Notes: generated by a model not told the origin, from the letters alone. A stretch of DNA of 43,918 bases from an uncultured Lachnospiraceae bacterium (GCA_902476645.1 CABSEG010000015.1:1-43918), one strand, 5' to 3'. Shown: positions 16,047-25,341, counted from the first letter of the stretch. Program-made: numbers and translations.

Positions 16047-17528
16047 TTACTCTTTTGCATCCAGGGTAAACCAAAACTCTACCCCATTGTCGTAATTGAT
16101 GACTCCGCACTTTTGGTGAAAGGAATCGATAATAGCCTTTACAATGGACAGTCCGATACCGCTGCCCCCGTATTCTCTGGTTCTGGCCTTATCTACTTTG
16201 TAAAATTTAATCCAGATTTTCTCTAAGTCCTCCTGGGGAATCGGCCTTCCGGTATTAAAAACAGAAATTCTGGCTTTTCCATCTTCTTTTACTGCCTTGA
16301 CTTCAATGACCTTCTCAAAGTCCACGTGGTTTAAAGCGTTACTCACATAATTGGTGACAACTTCCTCCACCTTAAATTCATCCCCCCAGACATATAAAGG
16401 CCCCTTTTCCTGAAAGATCATCTCCACGCCCTTTTGCTGGGCCAGAATACCGGCAGACTGGACAACACCGCGAATCAGGGTAATAATATCAAAACGCTCC
16501 ATATTTACCGTATCGTTGCCAAATTCCAGCTGATTTAGAGTCAGAAGTTTCTTCACCATCTGATTCATCTTTCCAGCCTCATCTATAATAACCTCGCAGT
16601 AGAAATCCCGGCTCTCCGCATCGTCATTGATACACTCCTTCAGCCCCTCCGCATAGCCTTGAATCAGTGCGATAGGAGTTTTTAGCTCATGGGAGACATT
16701 GGCCAAAAATTCTTTTCGCATCTCGTCCACCTGAGTCTTTCTTTCATTATCCTTAAGCAGTTCATTATTGGCTGTCTTCAGTTCTGAGATCGTCTTTTCC
16801 AAAGCCTCCGACATAGTATTAAAGTGAACCCCCAACTGGCCGATTTCATTATCCCCTCCGCTGGTATATTTCACGTCAAAATCCAGATCTGCCATCTTTT
16901 TTGATAAATCCGTTAACTCCTTAATCGGCTCCGTAATTCTGTTGGACATCCAAAGAATCAACACCACGCTTAGTACGATTCCAATGATGCTAAAGTAAGT
17001 AAGAAATTCCGTAGAAATTCTCACACTGTCCCGGATACTCTCAATGGGAAGCTGCATAATAAAGAAATAGCCCGTATCCAATGTCCCCCAAATTTCCAGG
17101 TAATCTGTATTATTGAAGGATTCCCGAACCTTCTGTATGATATAATCGTCCGTCCTGGCGATCACCTCAGACTGACTGTCATTTTCCGTATCTCCCACAA
17201 TATAACGCCAAAGTCTGGCTCTCATGGCCATCAAAGATTTGCTGTCCAGCGTCCCTACCACAGGCTGATAAGATTCATCCATCAGCACAATGCTGATATT
17301 ATTAGGAATACAAATCTCATTGAGCTTATCTGTAAATTCCTCTTCTGCGTATTCACCCGCATCGTCTACTTCTCTGACCACTTCATAGACATCAATCAAC
17401 ACCTGCTTTTTCTTCATCATATAATAACTTTCCAGAAAAAACGTATTGATCAGCCAGTTTGCAATCAGCACCACAGCCATCAAGCCAATAAACGTAACTG
17501 CCATCTGCTTTTTGATCGAATGCTTCAT
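16047..17528 (-). CDS. HAMP-domain sensor histidine kinase
   Basis: 493 residues with an N-terminal membrane helix (about 10-32), an extracytoplasmic sensor region (about 33-180), a second helix (about 185-207), HAMP, then a coiled stretch into HisKA with the phospho-acceptor in VSHELKTPIALIQGY (near residue 290). The HATPase domain has its N box (VVTNYVSNALNHV) and G box (EYGGSGIGLSIV). It belongs to the PhoR/ResE-like class paired with OmpR-type regulators. It follows its regulator by 33 bases. The signal is not deducible from the sequence. Confidence 0.92.
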   Translation of the reverse strand: MKHSIKKQMAVTFIGLMAVVLIANWLINTFFLESYYMMKKKQVLIDVYEVVREVDDAGEYAEEEFTDKLNEICIPNNISIVLMDESYQPVVGTLDSKSLMAMRARLWRYIVGDTENDSQSEVIARTDDYIIQKVRESFNNTDYLEIWGTLDTGYFFIMQLPIESIRDSVRISTEFLTYFSIIGIVLSVVLILWMSNRITEPIKELTDLSKKMADLDFDVKYTSGGDNEIGQLGVHFNTMSEALEKTISELKTANNELLKDNERKTQVDEMRKEFLANVSHELKTPIALIQGYAEGLKECINDDAESRDFYCEVIIDEAGKMNQMVKKLLTLNQLEFGNDTVNMERFDIITLIRGVVQSAGILAQQKGVEMIFQEKGPLYVWGDEFKVEEVVTNYVSNALNHVDFEKVIEVKAVKEDGKARISVFNTGRPIPQEDLEKIWIKFYKVDKARTREYGGSGIGLSIVKAIIDSFHQKCGVINYDNGVEFWFTLDAKE

Positions 17529-17561
17529 GACTTCCTCCTAGTGACGCTTATTTTCTGGTCT

Positions 17562-18242
17562 TTATCCCTCAATCTCGAATTTATATCCCATTCCCCAGAT
17601 GGTCTTAATATAATCCGCAGCGTCTCCCAGTTTGCTTCTTAGTTTTTTTACATGAGTATCTATGGTTCTGGCGTCCCCGAAATAATCATAATTCCAGACA
17701 CTGTTTAAAATCTTCTCCCTGGACAGGGCAATCCCCTGATTTTCCATAAAATACGCCAAGAGCTCAAACTCTTTATAGCTTAGATTTACAGGTGTTCCCT
17801 TTACGGTCACCTGATGGGCTGCTTTATTTAATTCAATTACCCCGGCCCTCAATATCTCATCCGACGTAATAGCATTGGTTCTGCGAAGGATGGCCTCCAC
17901 TCTGGCCACTAAAATTTTAGGACTGAAAGGTTTGGAAATATATTCGTCCACTCCCAGCTCAAAGCCAAGAAGCTCGTCCCGTTCATCGCCTCTGGCTGTC
18001 AGCATAATAATGGGCACTTTGGAATAAGATCGGATTTCCCGACACACTTCCCAACCGTCCATCTTGGGCATCATCACATCCAAAATAATCAGGGCAATGT
18101 CTTTCTCTTCGAAAAAGACATCCAATGCTTTTGCCCCGTCCTCTGCTTCCAGTACTTGGTAATCCTTTTTGACCAGAAAATCTTTTACCAGTTTGCGCAT
18201 TCTGCTTTCATCGTCTACCACTAGTATCTTCAGTTTATCCAC
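17562..18242 (-). CDS. OmpR/PhoB-family response regulator
   Basis: REC domain with the acidic pair in VVDDESRMRK, phospho-acceptor aspartate in LIILDVMMPKMDGWE, and the SKPFSP lysine, followed by a winged-helix trans_reg_C domain (ELNKAAHQV, SREKILNSVW, RTIDTHVKKLRSKLG). I prefer the GTG start at 18240-18242 (MDKLKILVVDDE): GGAGG lies eight bases upstream. The annotated-looking ATG at 18258-18260 would place that ribosome site inside the coding region. The gene sits between the alarmone synthetase gene and its kinase in one operon. Confidence 0.92.
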   Translation of the reverse strand: MDKLKILVVDDESRMRKLVKDFLVKKDYQVLEAEDGAKALDVFFEEKDIALIILDVMMPKMDGWEVCREIRSYSKVPIIMLTARGDERDELLGFELGVDEYISKPFSPKILVARVEAILRRTNAITSDEILRAGVIELNKAAHQVTVKGTPVNLSYKEFELLAYFMENQGIALSREKILNSVWNYDYFGDARTIDTHVKKLRSKLGDAADYIKTIWGMGYKFEIEG

Positions 18243-18281
18243 TTCAAGCACCTCCATCATGCCCTTCAGTATATCAGGGAA

Positions 18282-18968
18282 TTATGTTAGTTCTGTGAAA
18301 ACACCGATTTTCTCCCGGATCTCCTGCATCCGCACATCCGTTTCGGCAATTACTTCCGCGCATTCCCGCAATTCCTTTCCAATCTCCTCACTATTCTCCA
18401 CGTTTGTGATATTTTTCTTGTAGCGAAGCTGATGCTCCAGACTCGCCCAGAAGTCCATAGCAATGGTTCGGATCTGTACCTCCACGCGCATAAGTTGTTT
18501 TCCTCTGGAAAAGAATACCGGAATCTCCACAATCATATGAAGACTGCGATACCCATTTTCCTTTGGCTGACGAATATAGTCTTTTACCTCCAAAAGGCGG
18601 ATATCGTCCTGTCTGGCCAGCCATCTGGCCACATCGTAAATATCATCAATAAAATAGCAGATTACACGCACGCCAGCCACATCGTTAAGATTTTTCATTA
18701 CCGACTCCACTGTTACCTCATATCCCCGGCTCTCCAGTTTCTTGGCAATGCTCAGTGGCTTTTTAATTCTGGATTTAATAAATTCGATCGGATTCCGATT
18801 ATACCTTACAGAAAGCTCATCATTTAGAACCTCAAGTTTGGTTTTTACTTCCCGTATGGCACATCCGTACATCATCATCAGCTCTTCAAATTCCCTGGCC
18901 TTTTCAAACAGAGGACCGGAAGAATCAGGAAGAATCCGCTCATTTATGTATTTTGTTACTCGCTCCAT
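18282..18968 (-). CDS. Small alarmone synthetase (GTP pyrophosphokinase family, RelQ/YjbM-like)
   Basis: Makes (p)ppGpp from ATP and GDP/GTP, without the hydrolase and ACT domains of long Rel proteins. The ATG at 18966-18968 yields 228 residues starting MERVTKYINERILPDSSG, with GAGAGG six bases upstream. Synthetase motifs are visible: KKPLSIAKKLESRG, LNDVAGVRVICYF, KENGYRSLHMIVEIP, VEVQIRTIAMDFWASLEHQLRYK. The 105-base upstream in-frame extension covers the promoter and is rejected. It is the first gene of a unit continuing into the OmpR regulator and histidine kinase. Confidence 0.92.
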   Translation of the reverse strand: MERVTKYINERILPDSSGPLFEKAREFEELMMMYGCAIREVKTKLEVLNDELSVRYNRNPIEFIKSRIKKPLSIAKKLESRGYEVTVESVMKNLNDVAGVRVICYFIDDIYDVARWLARQDDIRLLEVKDYIRQPKENGYRSLHMIVEIPVFFSRGKQLMRVEVQIRTIAMDFWASLEHQLRYKKNITNVENSEEIGKELRECAEVIAETDVRMQEIREKIGVFTELT

Positions 18969-19034
18969 AGCAATCCTCTCTGATGCTTTTATTACGTTGT
19001 CCCAAACTGTCTTCACCATAAGACAGACAACAGA

Positions 19035-19063
19035 AGTATAACTGATTTTTATCCAATTGACAA
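19035..19063 (-). promoter_or_regulatory. Sigma-A-type promoter for the alarmone synthetase-RR-HK operon
   Basis: On the minus strand TTGTCA (plus 19058-19063), a 17-base spacer, and TATACT (plus 19035-19040). It lies just beyond the stop codon of the CpsB-like gene and about 65 bases before the synthetase start, separating the stringent-response unit from the capsule locus. Confidence 0.72.
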
Positions 19064-19081
19064 GACTAATCAAACACGACT

Positions 19082-19825
19082 TTAGCGAAGCACATCCGGA
19101 CGTCTTGCAGTTTTATGATCCAGAATTCTGTTTGGGTTATCCGTAAGCAACAAAGAAGCACAATCCATTCCATAGGAAAACTCCAGAATCCCGGCGGCTT
19201 CCTCCAGATTTGACGTTCGATAAAAAGGATCGTGCGCATCCGAAGCCAGAATCCCGGCCAGACAATGTCTTAACATCCAATGGGCCGTATATTTCGCTTC
19301 TCTTCCAAAATGACCAAGCAGACTTCCTGCATTTAATTGCATCAGAACCCCTGATTCATACCAGGGATACAGATACTCCGGATGCTCTTTTATACATCGA
19401 TAGCGCTCCGGATGGGCCAAGACCGGCACATACCCGCTTTTTAATAGTTCCCTCAGAATCTGCCAAATCCAATCTGGGGAAGCATTTCGGGCAAATTCCA
19501 CAAGCAGATAAGGGCCGTAATTTAAGGTGAGAAGGTTTCCCGATTGTAAGAGCTCCAGAAAATGATCATCTGCAAAAAGTTCCATACCGGAGTCAACTTG
19601 TAACGGAATTTTCTGTCTCTTTAACGCTTCCCGAAAGGCGTCCAAAGTTTGTTGATAATGAAGCAGAAACTTACCGGGGGGTTGTCCTGGCCGGTTCCCA
19701 TGAACCGTCGCCGCGATCCGATCCACTCCGCATGCTACAGACATCTCGGCCATTAGCAGGGATTCTTCCATCTCTTTTGCCCCGTCATCCAGCCCCCAGA
19801 GAATGTGTATATGAAGATCTGTCAT
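19082..19825 (-). CDS. CpsB/CapC-type manganese-dependent protein-tyrosine phosphatase
   Basis: PHP-family phosphatase that removes phosphate from the tyrosine tail of BY-kinases and so tunes capsule length and export. The 247 residues open with TDLHIHILWGLDDGAKEMEESL, holding the metal-binding His pair. Later motifs are IAATVHGN, VDSGMELFAD, VLAHPERYR and LASDAHDP. The canonical ATPH is changed to ATVH. The start codon overlaps the stop of the second kinase gene (ATGA), so the two are translationally coupled. Confidence 0.92.
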   Translation of the reverse strand: MTDLHIHILWGLDDGAKEMEESLLMAEMSVACGVDRIAATVHGNRPGQPPGKFLLHYQQTLDAFREALKRQKIPLQVDSGMELFADDHFLELLQSGNLLTLNYGPYLLVEFARNASPDWIWQILRELLKSGYVPVLAHPERYRCIKEHPEYLYPWYESGVLMQLNAGSLLGHFGREAKYTAHWMLRHCLAGILASDAHDPFYRTSNLEEAAGILEFSYGMDCASLLLTDNPNRILDHKTARRPDVLR

Positions 19826-21297
19826 GGTTTTGACTTCTCCTTATCGTTTTGGGGTGATCTCTTTTTGGCTCCATAGCCATATCCATAGCCGTAGGCACCA
19901 TACTTGCCATAACCGTAAGATTTGATACTCTGTGGATATTCATTGAACACATACCCCAGAAAATTCGCCCTTCTCTCTTCCAAAAAAGAAAGTCCCTCCC
20001 GTACTTTGTTTTGGGGAACATAATCATACTTTACCACATAGCAAATGCCATCCGCATACTCCGCCAAAATGGAAGCGTCCTGAAAAATGCCACAAGGCGG
20101 GGTATCCAGAATGATATAGTCCATTCTGGTTTTCATTTCATTTAGAAATTTTTTAATTCCCATATGGCTGAGTACCCCCGCAGGATCCCGGACGGGACGG
20201 GAAGAACCGAAAAACCAAAATTTTCCCTTTTCAATTCCCCGGATATGTATTTTCCCGGAAGCGCCTTCTCCGAATAAATCCTGCAATCCCATTCCATCCT
20301 CGCATTCCAGTAGACTTGCATCCTCCTGCTTGCGAAGATCCGCGTCTATCAAAAGGACACGCTTTCCCTTTTGCGCCAGAATTTCTGCCAGATTTATGGA
20401 TAAAAGGGATTTCCCTTCCCCGGGAAGCGTGCTGGTAATCAGCAAAACTTTTCCATGTCTCTTCCTCATAGCCACATCAATACGAAGCTGTAAAGCCCGT
20501 ACACTCTCCCGAAAATCATAGGGCGTCTGTGGATTCAAAACGGAGATACGCCTCTGGCTGTTTTTCTTTCTAACTTTTAACTTTACTCTCGGCAGCACTG
20601 CCAGACATTTCAGACTTGTGATTTTCTTCATATCTTCCGGTGTCTTAGCCGTCCTCTTTAAGAAAGCCAGGATGCCGAGGATCAACATTCCAACCATCCC
20701 TCCGCCGGCTGCGCCCATCACAAGAGTTTTGGACAATACCGGCCGGTTGTAGGGTTGTGTAGGCGGCTGAGGATCATTGAGCAGATGAAACTTGATATCC
20801 CCTAATACATAGTATGCGGCTGAGGGATACACCTGCAAAGCAGCCGTTAAGATCTCCTGGGCGTCTTCTGCCCGTCTGCTTTCCGCCCGCATAGTCACCA
20901 TATTGGAAGACTCCAGAGTCTGCGCAAAAAGCGTTCCGTTTAACGTATCTGTGCCAAGCTCCTTCAAAAGCAAGCTTTGAAAGTAACTGCTCTCCAATAT
21001 GTAAGGAAATGTCTTGGATAATTGGTCCGCCGTATTTTGGGAATAATAAAAGCTATAGCTTAGGCTTTCATCACTAGCGGTAGCCACCGTAAAAGTGGCC
21101 TCGGAAGCATACATGGGCTGATACCCCACACGCGTATACAAAAAAAACAGACCGGCTCCCAGTAAGGCCAGAAGAAGAACCAGCCACCAAAGCTTTCCGA
21201 AAATCCTGAAAAAATCACCGAGCAATACGCCCAGATCGATCTCGTCTTCTGCCTCTTCTCTCCCGATTCTCTGCGTTCTTTCGATCCCATCCGTCAT
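19822..21297 (-). CDS. Wzz-BY-kinase fusion protein 2 (CapA/CapB-like chain-length regulator and tyrosine kinase)
   Basis: 491 residues from the ATG at 21295-21297. An N-terminal cytoplasmic segment is followed by membrane helix 1 (about 36-54), an extracytoplasmic Wzz region (about 55-188), helix 2 (about 191-213), then the kinase domain: Walker A STLPGEGKS (289-297), Walker A' VLLIDADLRKQ (314-324), Walker B YIILDTPP (394-401). The C-terminus has a tyrosine-glycine cluster (461-476), the usual autophosphorylation tail. Firmicutes often split these parts into CpsC and CpsD, but here they are fused as in Gram-negative Wzc. It starts four bases after kinase gene 1. Confidence 0.92.
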   Translation of the reverse strand: MTDGIERTQRIGREEAEDEIDLGVLLGDFFRIFGKLWWLVLLLALLGAGLFFLYTRVGYQPMYASEATFTVATASDESLSYSFYYSQNTADQLSKTFPYILESSYFQSLLLKELGTDTLNGTLFAQTLESSNMVTMRAESRRAEDAQEILTAALQVYPSAAYYVLGDIKFHLLNDPQPPTQPYNRPVLSKTLVMGAAGGGMVGMLILGILAFLKRTAKTPEDMKKITSLKCLAVLPRVKLKVRKKNSQRRISVLNPQTPYDFRESVRALQLRIDVAMRKRHGKVLLITSTLPGEGKSLLSINLAEILAQKGKRVLLIDADLRKQEDASLLECEDGMGLQDLFGEGASGKIHIRGIEKGKFWFFGSSRPVRDPAGVLSHMGIKKFLNEMKTRMDYIILDTPPCGIFQDASILAEYADGICYVVKYDYVPQNKVREGLSFLEERRANFLGYVFNEYPQSIKSYGYGKYGAYGYGYGYGAKKRSPQNDKEKSKP

Positions 21298-21301
21298 GGT
21301 C

Positions 21302-22699
21302 CTACTTCCCCCCTTCCGTATCCGGGTATCGGTATCCATAGCCTCTGTATCCATACCCATAATGACCACCGAGGCTCTCTTCCCGAAAAGAATTGAGCAC
21401 AAAACCGGCAAACCCACCGCTGATTTGCCAAATCAGATCTACCGTATCGTTGATCACTCTCGCATCGGACCAATCCTGTCGCACGACCAATAAAACAGTA
21501 TCGGATACATGCATCCAAAGTTCCGCGTCGGTGGACACGGCAGTTGGGGAGCCGTCAATCACAATATAGTCCATTTCCTGCCTCATTTCTTTTATCATAC
21601 TGTCCAGTCCGGAGGGATCCATAATTCTGGAAGACTCTGTGACCTCCCGGGACAAAAACAGCTGCCTAAGCCCTGTTTTGTGATCTGTCACCATGACATC
21701 CCGCCAGGCTTTCTCCCCTCTCAGTACTTGTTCAAAGCTTCCTGTTTCCTCTGTAACATAGGAAAAGATCTTAGCCTGTGCCGGCTTTTTAAAATCTCCG
21801 TCCAAAAGAAGCACTTTTTTATGTTTCTCAGCAAGCGCCAGCGCAATATTGGATGCTACCGTGGACTTGCCCTCATTTTCCAGAATACTGGTCACAAACA
21901 AAATTTTCTTTTTCTGTCTGCGCATATAATATTCCAACTTGGTTTCCATCCTTCGGCTGGCCTCTGCAAAATTCATACTTACCAGAGAAGAGTTTAGCAA
22001 CAAAGCCTCCTTAGCAGCCTTTCTCTTTCTCCTCTTTTTTTCGTAGGGAATAACTCCCAGTATGGTACCATCCAATATATTTGCGGCGGCTGTGCTGCTT
22101 TTCACCGTAAACCGAAAAAGATAGAACAGGACAATCAACGCCGCCATCCCAAGCCCCCCGGCACACGCCAGCAGATTTCTTCTGGAAACAAGCCCAGAGG
22201 TGTTGGACGGCCTCGAAGGAACCGATGGCTCTTGTACTATCTCCAGGGATGCGTTGGCAAAAACATACTCAGACACCTCTTCATAATTTTGCAATGCGGA
22301 ATGCAAAAACAAATATGCAGATCTAGGATCTGGAGCCGTGGTGCGAAGCACGATCAGGTTCGTCTCCTGAATGGAAGTACAAGAAATACTTCCAAGGGGA
22401 TCGCTGCCCATATCCTCCACAATTTTTTTACGCAAGGCATCACTTTGAAATACCTCACTGAATACCCCCGCCATCTGATTAGCTGTGGAAAGAGAAGAAT
22501 AGGCGTTACGACTTCCCTTTACCCGTACCACCAAAGTTGCCGACGCGGAATACTGGGGCGTATAGAGGAGCTCTCCAATACCGGTTGACGCAAACCACAC
22601 CGCCGCCGCGGTAAGCAGAATCATCCAGCAATGCTTTAAGAGATCCATACAAAGTCCCCGATAATTGATTTCGTCCAATCTGATTTCTTCATGTGCCAT
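21302..22699 (-). CDS. Wzz-BY-kinase fusion protein 1
   Basis: 465 residues with the same layout as its downstream neighbour but divergent: helix 1 near 25-43, Wzz region, helix 2 near 175-195, kinase with Walker A SILENEGKST (271-280), Walker A' LLLDGDFKKP, Walker B YIVIDGSP (378-385), and a Gly/Tyr tail (about 446-458). The P-loop has ENEG where the second kinase has PGEG. ENEGKST occurs widely in clostridial homologues, so this alone does not mean inactivity. AAAGGAG lies six bases before the ATG. Two tandem kinases suggest hetero-oligomer formation or division of labour in polymer length control. Confidence 0.92.
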   Translation of the reverse strand: MAHEEIRLDEINYRGLCMDLLKHCWMILLTAAAVWFASTGIGELLYTPQYSASATLVVRVKGSRNAYSSLSTANQMAGVFSEVFQSDALRKKIVEDMGSDPLGSISCTSIQETNLIVLRTTAPDPRSAYLFLHSALQNYEEVSEYVFANASLEIVQEPSVPSRPSNTSGLVSRRNLLACAGGLGMAALIVLFYLFRFTVKSSTAAANILDGTILGVIPYEKKRRKRKAAKEALLLNSSLVSMNFAEASRRMETKLEYYMRRQKKKILFVTSILENEGKSTVASNIALALAEKHKKVLLLDGDFKKPAQAKIFSYVTEETGSFEQVLRGEKAWRDVMVTDHKTGLRQLFLSREVTESSRIMDPSGLDSMIKEMRQEMDYIVIDGSPTAVSTDAELWMHVSDTVLLVVRQDWSDARVINDTVDLIWQISGGFAGFVLNSFREESLGGHYGYGYRGYGYRYPDTEGGK

Positions 22700-22711
22700 A
22701 GCTATTCTCCT

Positions 22712-23536
22712 TTATTCCTGTACCACTACGGTAAGCCAGATTTCCCCGGTCTGTCCCCGCTCATCCTCTGCCTGGTAATGAACTTCATAACTTCCCGGAG
22801 TGTCGGAACGGACAGAGGAATCCACTTTCACAATGTCCATTCCCAATTTCTCACCTTCCTGATCATACACTTCTTTTACGTATGCCTCCGGATGAATCTC
22901 TTCCCCCGGATGGATATAAACGATATAGTTGGTAAGCTCAATGGTCAGGTTCTGACTGGCCTTCACCACATGCACGGGCAGATTAAGCGATACCGTATCC
23001 CCGTAATGATTCGTAACTTCTACCTGCATGGTATAGGCCCCCTCTGCCTGATAATTCACATCTGTATCTGTCTGAATGATCCATTCACGAATGTCCCCAT
23101 CCAAACAATCCACGACCCCAAGCCGGTCCATGGTCTCCTCATAGCTGCCGGCTCCTTCTGCATACACCAAGGGCGCAGACAGCGTAAATCGTGGGGAAGT
23201 GTAATCTGTAAATTTTAGCTTTCTGGTGAGCGAAGCAGACTGATTTGCTGAATCAAACACAACATAAGTAACATTACATATTCCTTTTTCTATGAATCTG
23301 GAAAAATCCCCTACCACGATTTGCGAGGTCAGATCTCCATCCTTTTCGTCATATGCCTTAAGCCCCTCTAAAAGCTGCTCCCTGGTACCGTCGCATGGAA
23401 CCTCCAGGATCTTCCGATCGCTGGTTATCTGGGGAAGGGTCTTATCTGCGCTCTGTATCTCCATGATCCTGGAAAGCCCAAACACTCCCAGGGACAGGAC
23501 AAAAGCAATAATCACTGCAATCTTTATGTACTTCAT
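22712..23536 (-). CDS. Membrane-anchored protein with Ig-like (DUF5011-type) repeats
   Basis: 274 residues: an N-terminal hydrophobic helix (about 5-24) without a clear signal-peptidase site, so probably an anchor. It is followed by about three beta-rich Ig-like modules. The first has KAYDEKDGDLTSQIVV and the NVTYVVFDSANQSAS pattern typical of DUF5011/HYR-type repeats, the second RLGVVDCLDGDIREWI, and the third EEIHPEAYVKEVYDQEG ending SYEVHYQAEDERGQTG. It is predicted to be extracytoplasmic. Placed between the ABC exporter and the Wzz kinases, it may organise the export complex or bind polymer, but no function can be read from sequence. The start overlaps the ABC transporter stop (ATGA). Confidence 0.8.
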   Translation of the reverse strand: MKYIKIAVIIAFVLSLGVFGLSRIMEIQSADKTLPQITSDRKILEVPCDGTREQLLEGLKAYDEKDGDLTSQIVVGDFSRFIEKGICNVTYVVFDSANQSASLTRKLKFTDYTSPRFTLSAPLVYAEGAGSYEETMDRLGVVDCLDGDIREWIIQTDTDVNYQAEGAYTMQVEVTNHYGDTVSLNLPVHVVKASQNLTIELTNYIVYIHPGEEIHPEAYVKEVYDQEGEKLGMDIVKVDSSVRSDTPGSYEVHYQAEDERGQTGEIWLTVVVQE

Positions 23537-25323
23537 GCCAAATTCCTTTCTCTGTCTATTTGATACGCTTCTTTCGAGAGTAAATCGATTTCCTGCTTAG
23601 ATAATTCTTTCATTGCACCATCCTCCATCCGGTAAATCCGGTTACACATAGAAAAAACGCTGGGCCTGTGGGTGACTGCGATCACGGTTCGACATGGGTC
23701 TCTTTTCAAAATCTGACTTAGAAGGCGCTTTTCCATCCGAATATCCAGCGCGCTGGTAGCCTCATCCAGCAAAATCACCGGCGCATCTGCAAGAATGGCT
23801 CTGGCTATGGACAATCTCTGGTTCTGCCCTTCTGAGAAGCGCTGCCCCCGCTCCCTCATCTGAGTATCTATCCCATTAGGAAGCTCTTTGACAAATTCCC
23901 AGGCACAGGCTGTTTCCAGCGCCTGACGGATTTCGTCATCGGTGGCTTCTGGTTTGATCAAGCGCATATTTTCTGCGATGGTGCCTGTAAACATGGTATT
24001 TCCCTGTGGTACATAGCTAAAAAGGCGCCTTGTGGATGCAGATGTTTTGATTGGATCCTTTTGGGGATTGGCTACTGTGACGCTTCCTTTCACCGGATGA
24101 AACAGACTCAAAAACAAGCGCAGCGTCGTGGTTTTTCCCTGTCCGGAAGGTCCGATCAGAACCACGATTTCTCCCGGACGCGCCATAAAATCAGCTCCCT
24201 GATAGACAGGTCGTCCTTCTTCGTATTGGAAGGTTACCTGCTCCATTCGAACCTCCACTCCCGATTCTTTTGCCTCTTTCCGTATATTCTCTGCCTCTTG
24301 ATTATCTTGTGTCTCTTCTCTGGGAAGGTTTACCATCTCCATGATGCGCTCCACACTGGTCCCCACCCGGACAACGGTAGGGAGCAATCCGATGATAGCA
24401 TTAAAGGAGCCTCTGAGAGAGGCCGCCATGGAAACAAACATGGTCATAGTTCCATAAGTAATATCCCCTCTCCAGAGTCTGAAAATTGCAAACCCATAGC
24501 ACAGATAACCCACAAGCTGTCCAATCAATGAATTTAGCACCATAGTTCCAGATTGAAATTTATTTTGCGCCATAGCCATGTCCATGGATTCCTTCTGGAT
24601 TTGATGAAGCTTTCCGGTAAAGCACTCCACCAACCCGAAAGCCTTGATTATCTGCAAATTCTGAAAGGTCTCCTGGTCGAAGGCCATCTTATCTGTGGCC
24701 ACATTTTGGTTTCTGCTTTGATATGCCCGCATTTTTTTCGTGGTTCTTCTGGAAGACAGGAACGTAACGGGAGCCCCGGCCAGTGCAATCAAGGCCATCC
24801 AGGGATCATTTTGTATCATCACCAGAAAGGCCCCTCCAAAGCTGATACATATGGAAACCAGATTGGGAATAAAATTTAAAATATTTCCGGAGACAATTCC
24901 TGCGTCCCCATTCACCCGATAAAGAAAATCTCCTGTGCGGTAGCCGGAGAGGGACGCCCAGTCCGTATGCAGAATCTGGCTGTAAATATCCTCCCGAATC
25001 TCATTGGTAATCTTTAACCGAATCCTCAGGGAAATTCGCCCTTTGATCAGATTAACAAAAATCTGGGAAACTCCGACTCCCACATAAAATACGGCCGCTT
25101 CTAAAATCTTCCCGCCGGAAGAACCTGTCACAGCGTCCACCAGATCTCTGGACACAATGGATGTGCCAAGCCCCAGAAAGGATCCCATGCTGCCAAGCGC
25201 CGTATATATGGCAATCAACCACCAGTACCTGCGCACATAGACATACATCCACATCCATTGCGTGGTAAGCTCCTTTAACCTTCCCTCCCGGATTCTGCCG
25301 AATATTCGTTTGATCTCTGACAA
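23533..25323 (-). CDS. ABC exporter, fused permease and ATPase
   Basis: 596 residues. A six-helix type IV exporter domain (about 30-325) is followed by a nucleotide-binding domain with Walker A GPSGQGKTT, Q-loop FSYVPQGNTMF, signature FSEGQNQRLSIARA (LSGGQ varied to FSEGQ), Walker B VILLDEATSALD and H-loop AVTHRPS. There is no N-terminal C39 peptidase domain, so it is not a self-contained bacteriocin processing transporter. The start is TTG at 25321-25323 with AAAGGAG about eight bases upstream. Homologous half-exporters accompany RiPP and surface-polymer loci. Context (rSAM, PqqD and HPrK-like upstream, Wzz kinases downstream) leaves the cargo open between a modified peptide and a lipid-linked product. 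Confidence 0.9.
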   Translation of the reverse strand: MSEIKRIFGRIREGRLKELTTQWMWMYVYVRRYWWLIAIYTALGSMGSFLGLGTSIVSRDLVDAVTGSSGGKILEAAVFYVGVGVSQIFVNLIKGRISLRIRLKITNEIREDIYSQILHTDWASLSGYRTGDFLYRVNGDAGIVSGNILNFIPNLVSICISFGGAFLVMIQNDPWMALIALAGAPVTFLSSRRTTKKMRAYQSRNQNVATDKMAFDQETFQNLQIIKAFGLVECFTGKLHQIQKESMDMAMAQNKFQSGTMVLNSLIGQLVGYLCYGFAIFRLWRGDITYGTMTMFVSMAASLRGSFNAIIGLLPTVVRVGTSVERIMEMVNLPREETQDNQEAENIRKEAKESGVEVRMEQVTFQYEEGRPVYQGADFMARPGEIVVLIGPSGQGKTTTLRLFLSLFHPVKGSVTVANPQKDPIKTSASTRRLFSYVPQGNTMFTGTIAENMRLIKPEATDDEIRQALETACAWEFVKELPNGIDTQMRERGQRFSEGQNQRLSIARAILADAPVILLDEATSALDIRMEKRLLSQILKRDPCRTVIAVTHRPSVFSMCNRIYRMEDGAMKELSKQEIDLLSKEAYQIDRERNLA

Positions 25324-25341
25324 ATAACTCTCTCCTTTTAC

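Noticed and set aside
21860..21890. ENEG in the first kinase P-loop as an inactivating change
   Set aside because: This variant is, as far as I recall, common in clostridial BY-kinases and keeps the GKST residues.
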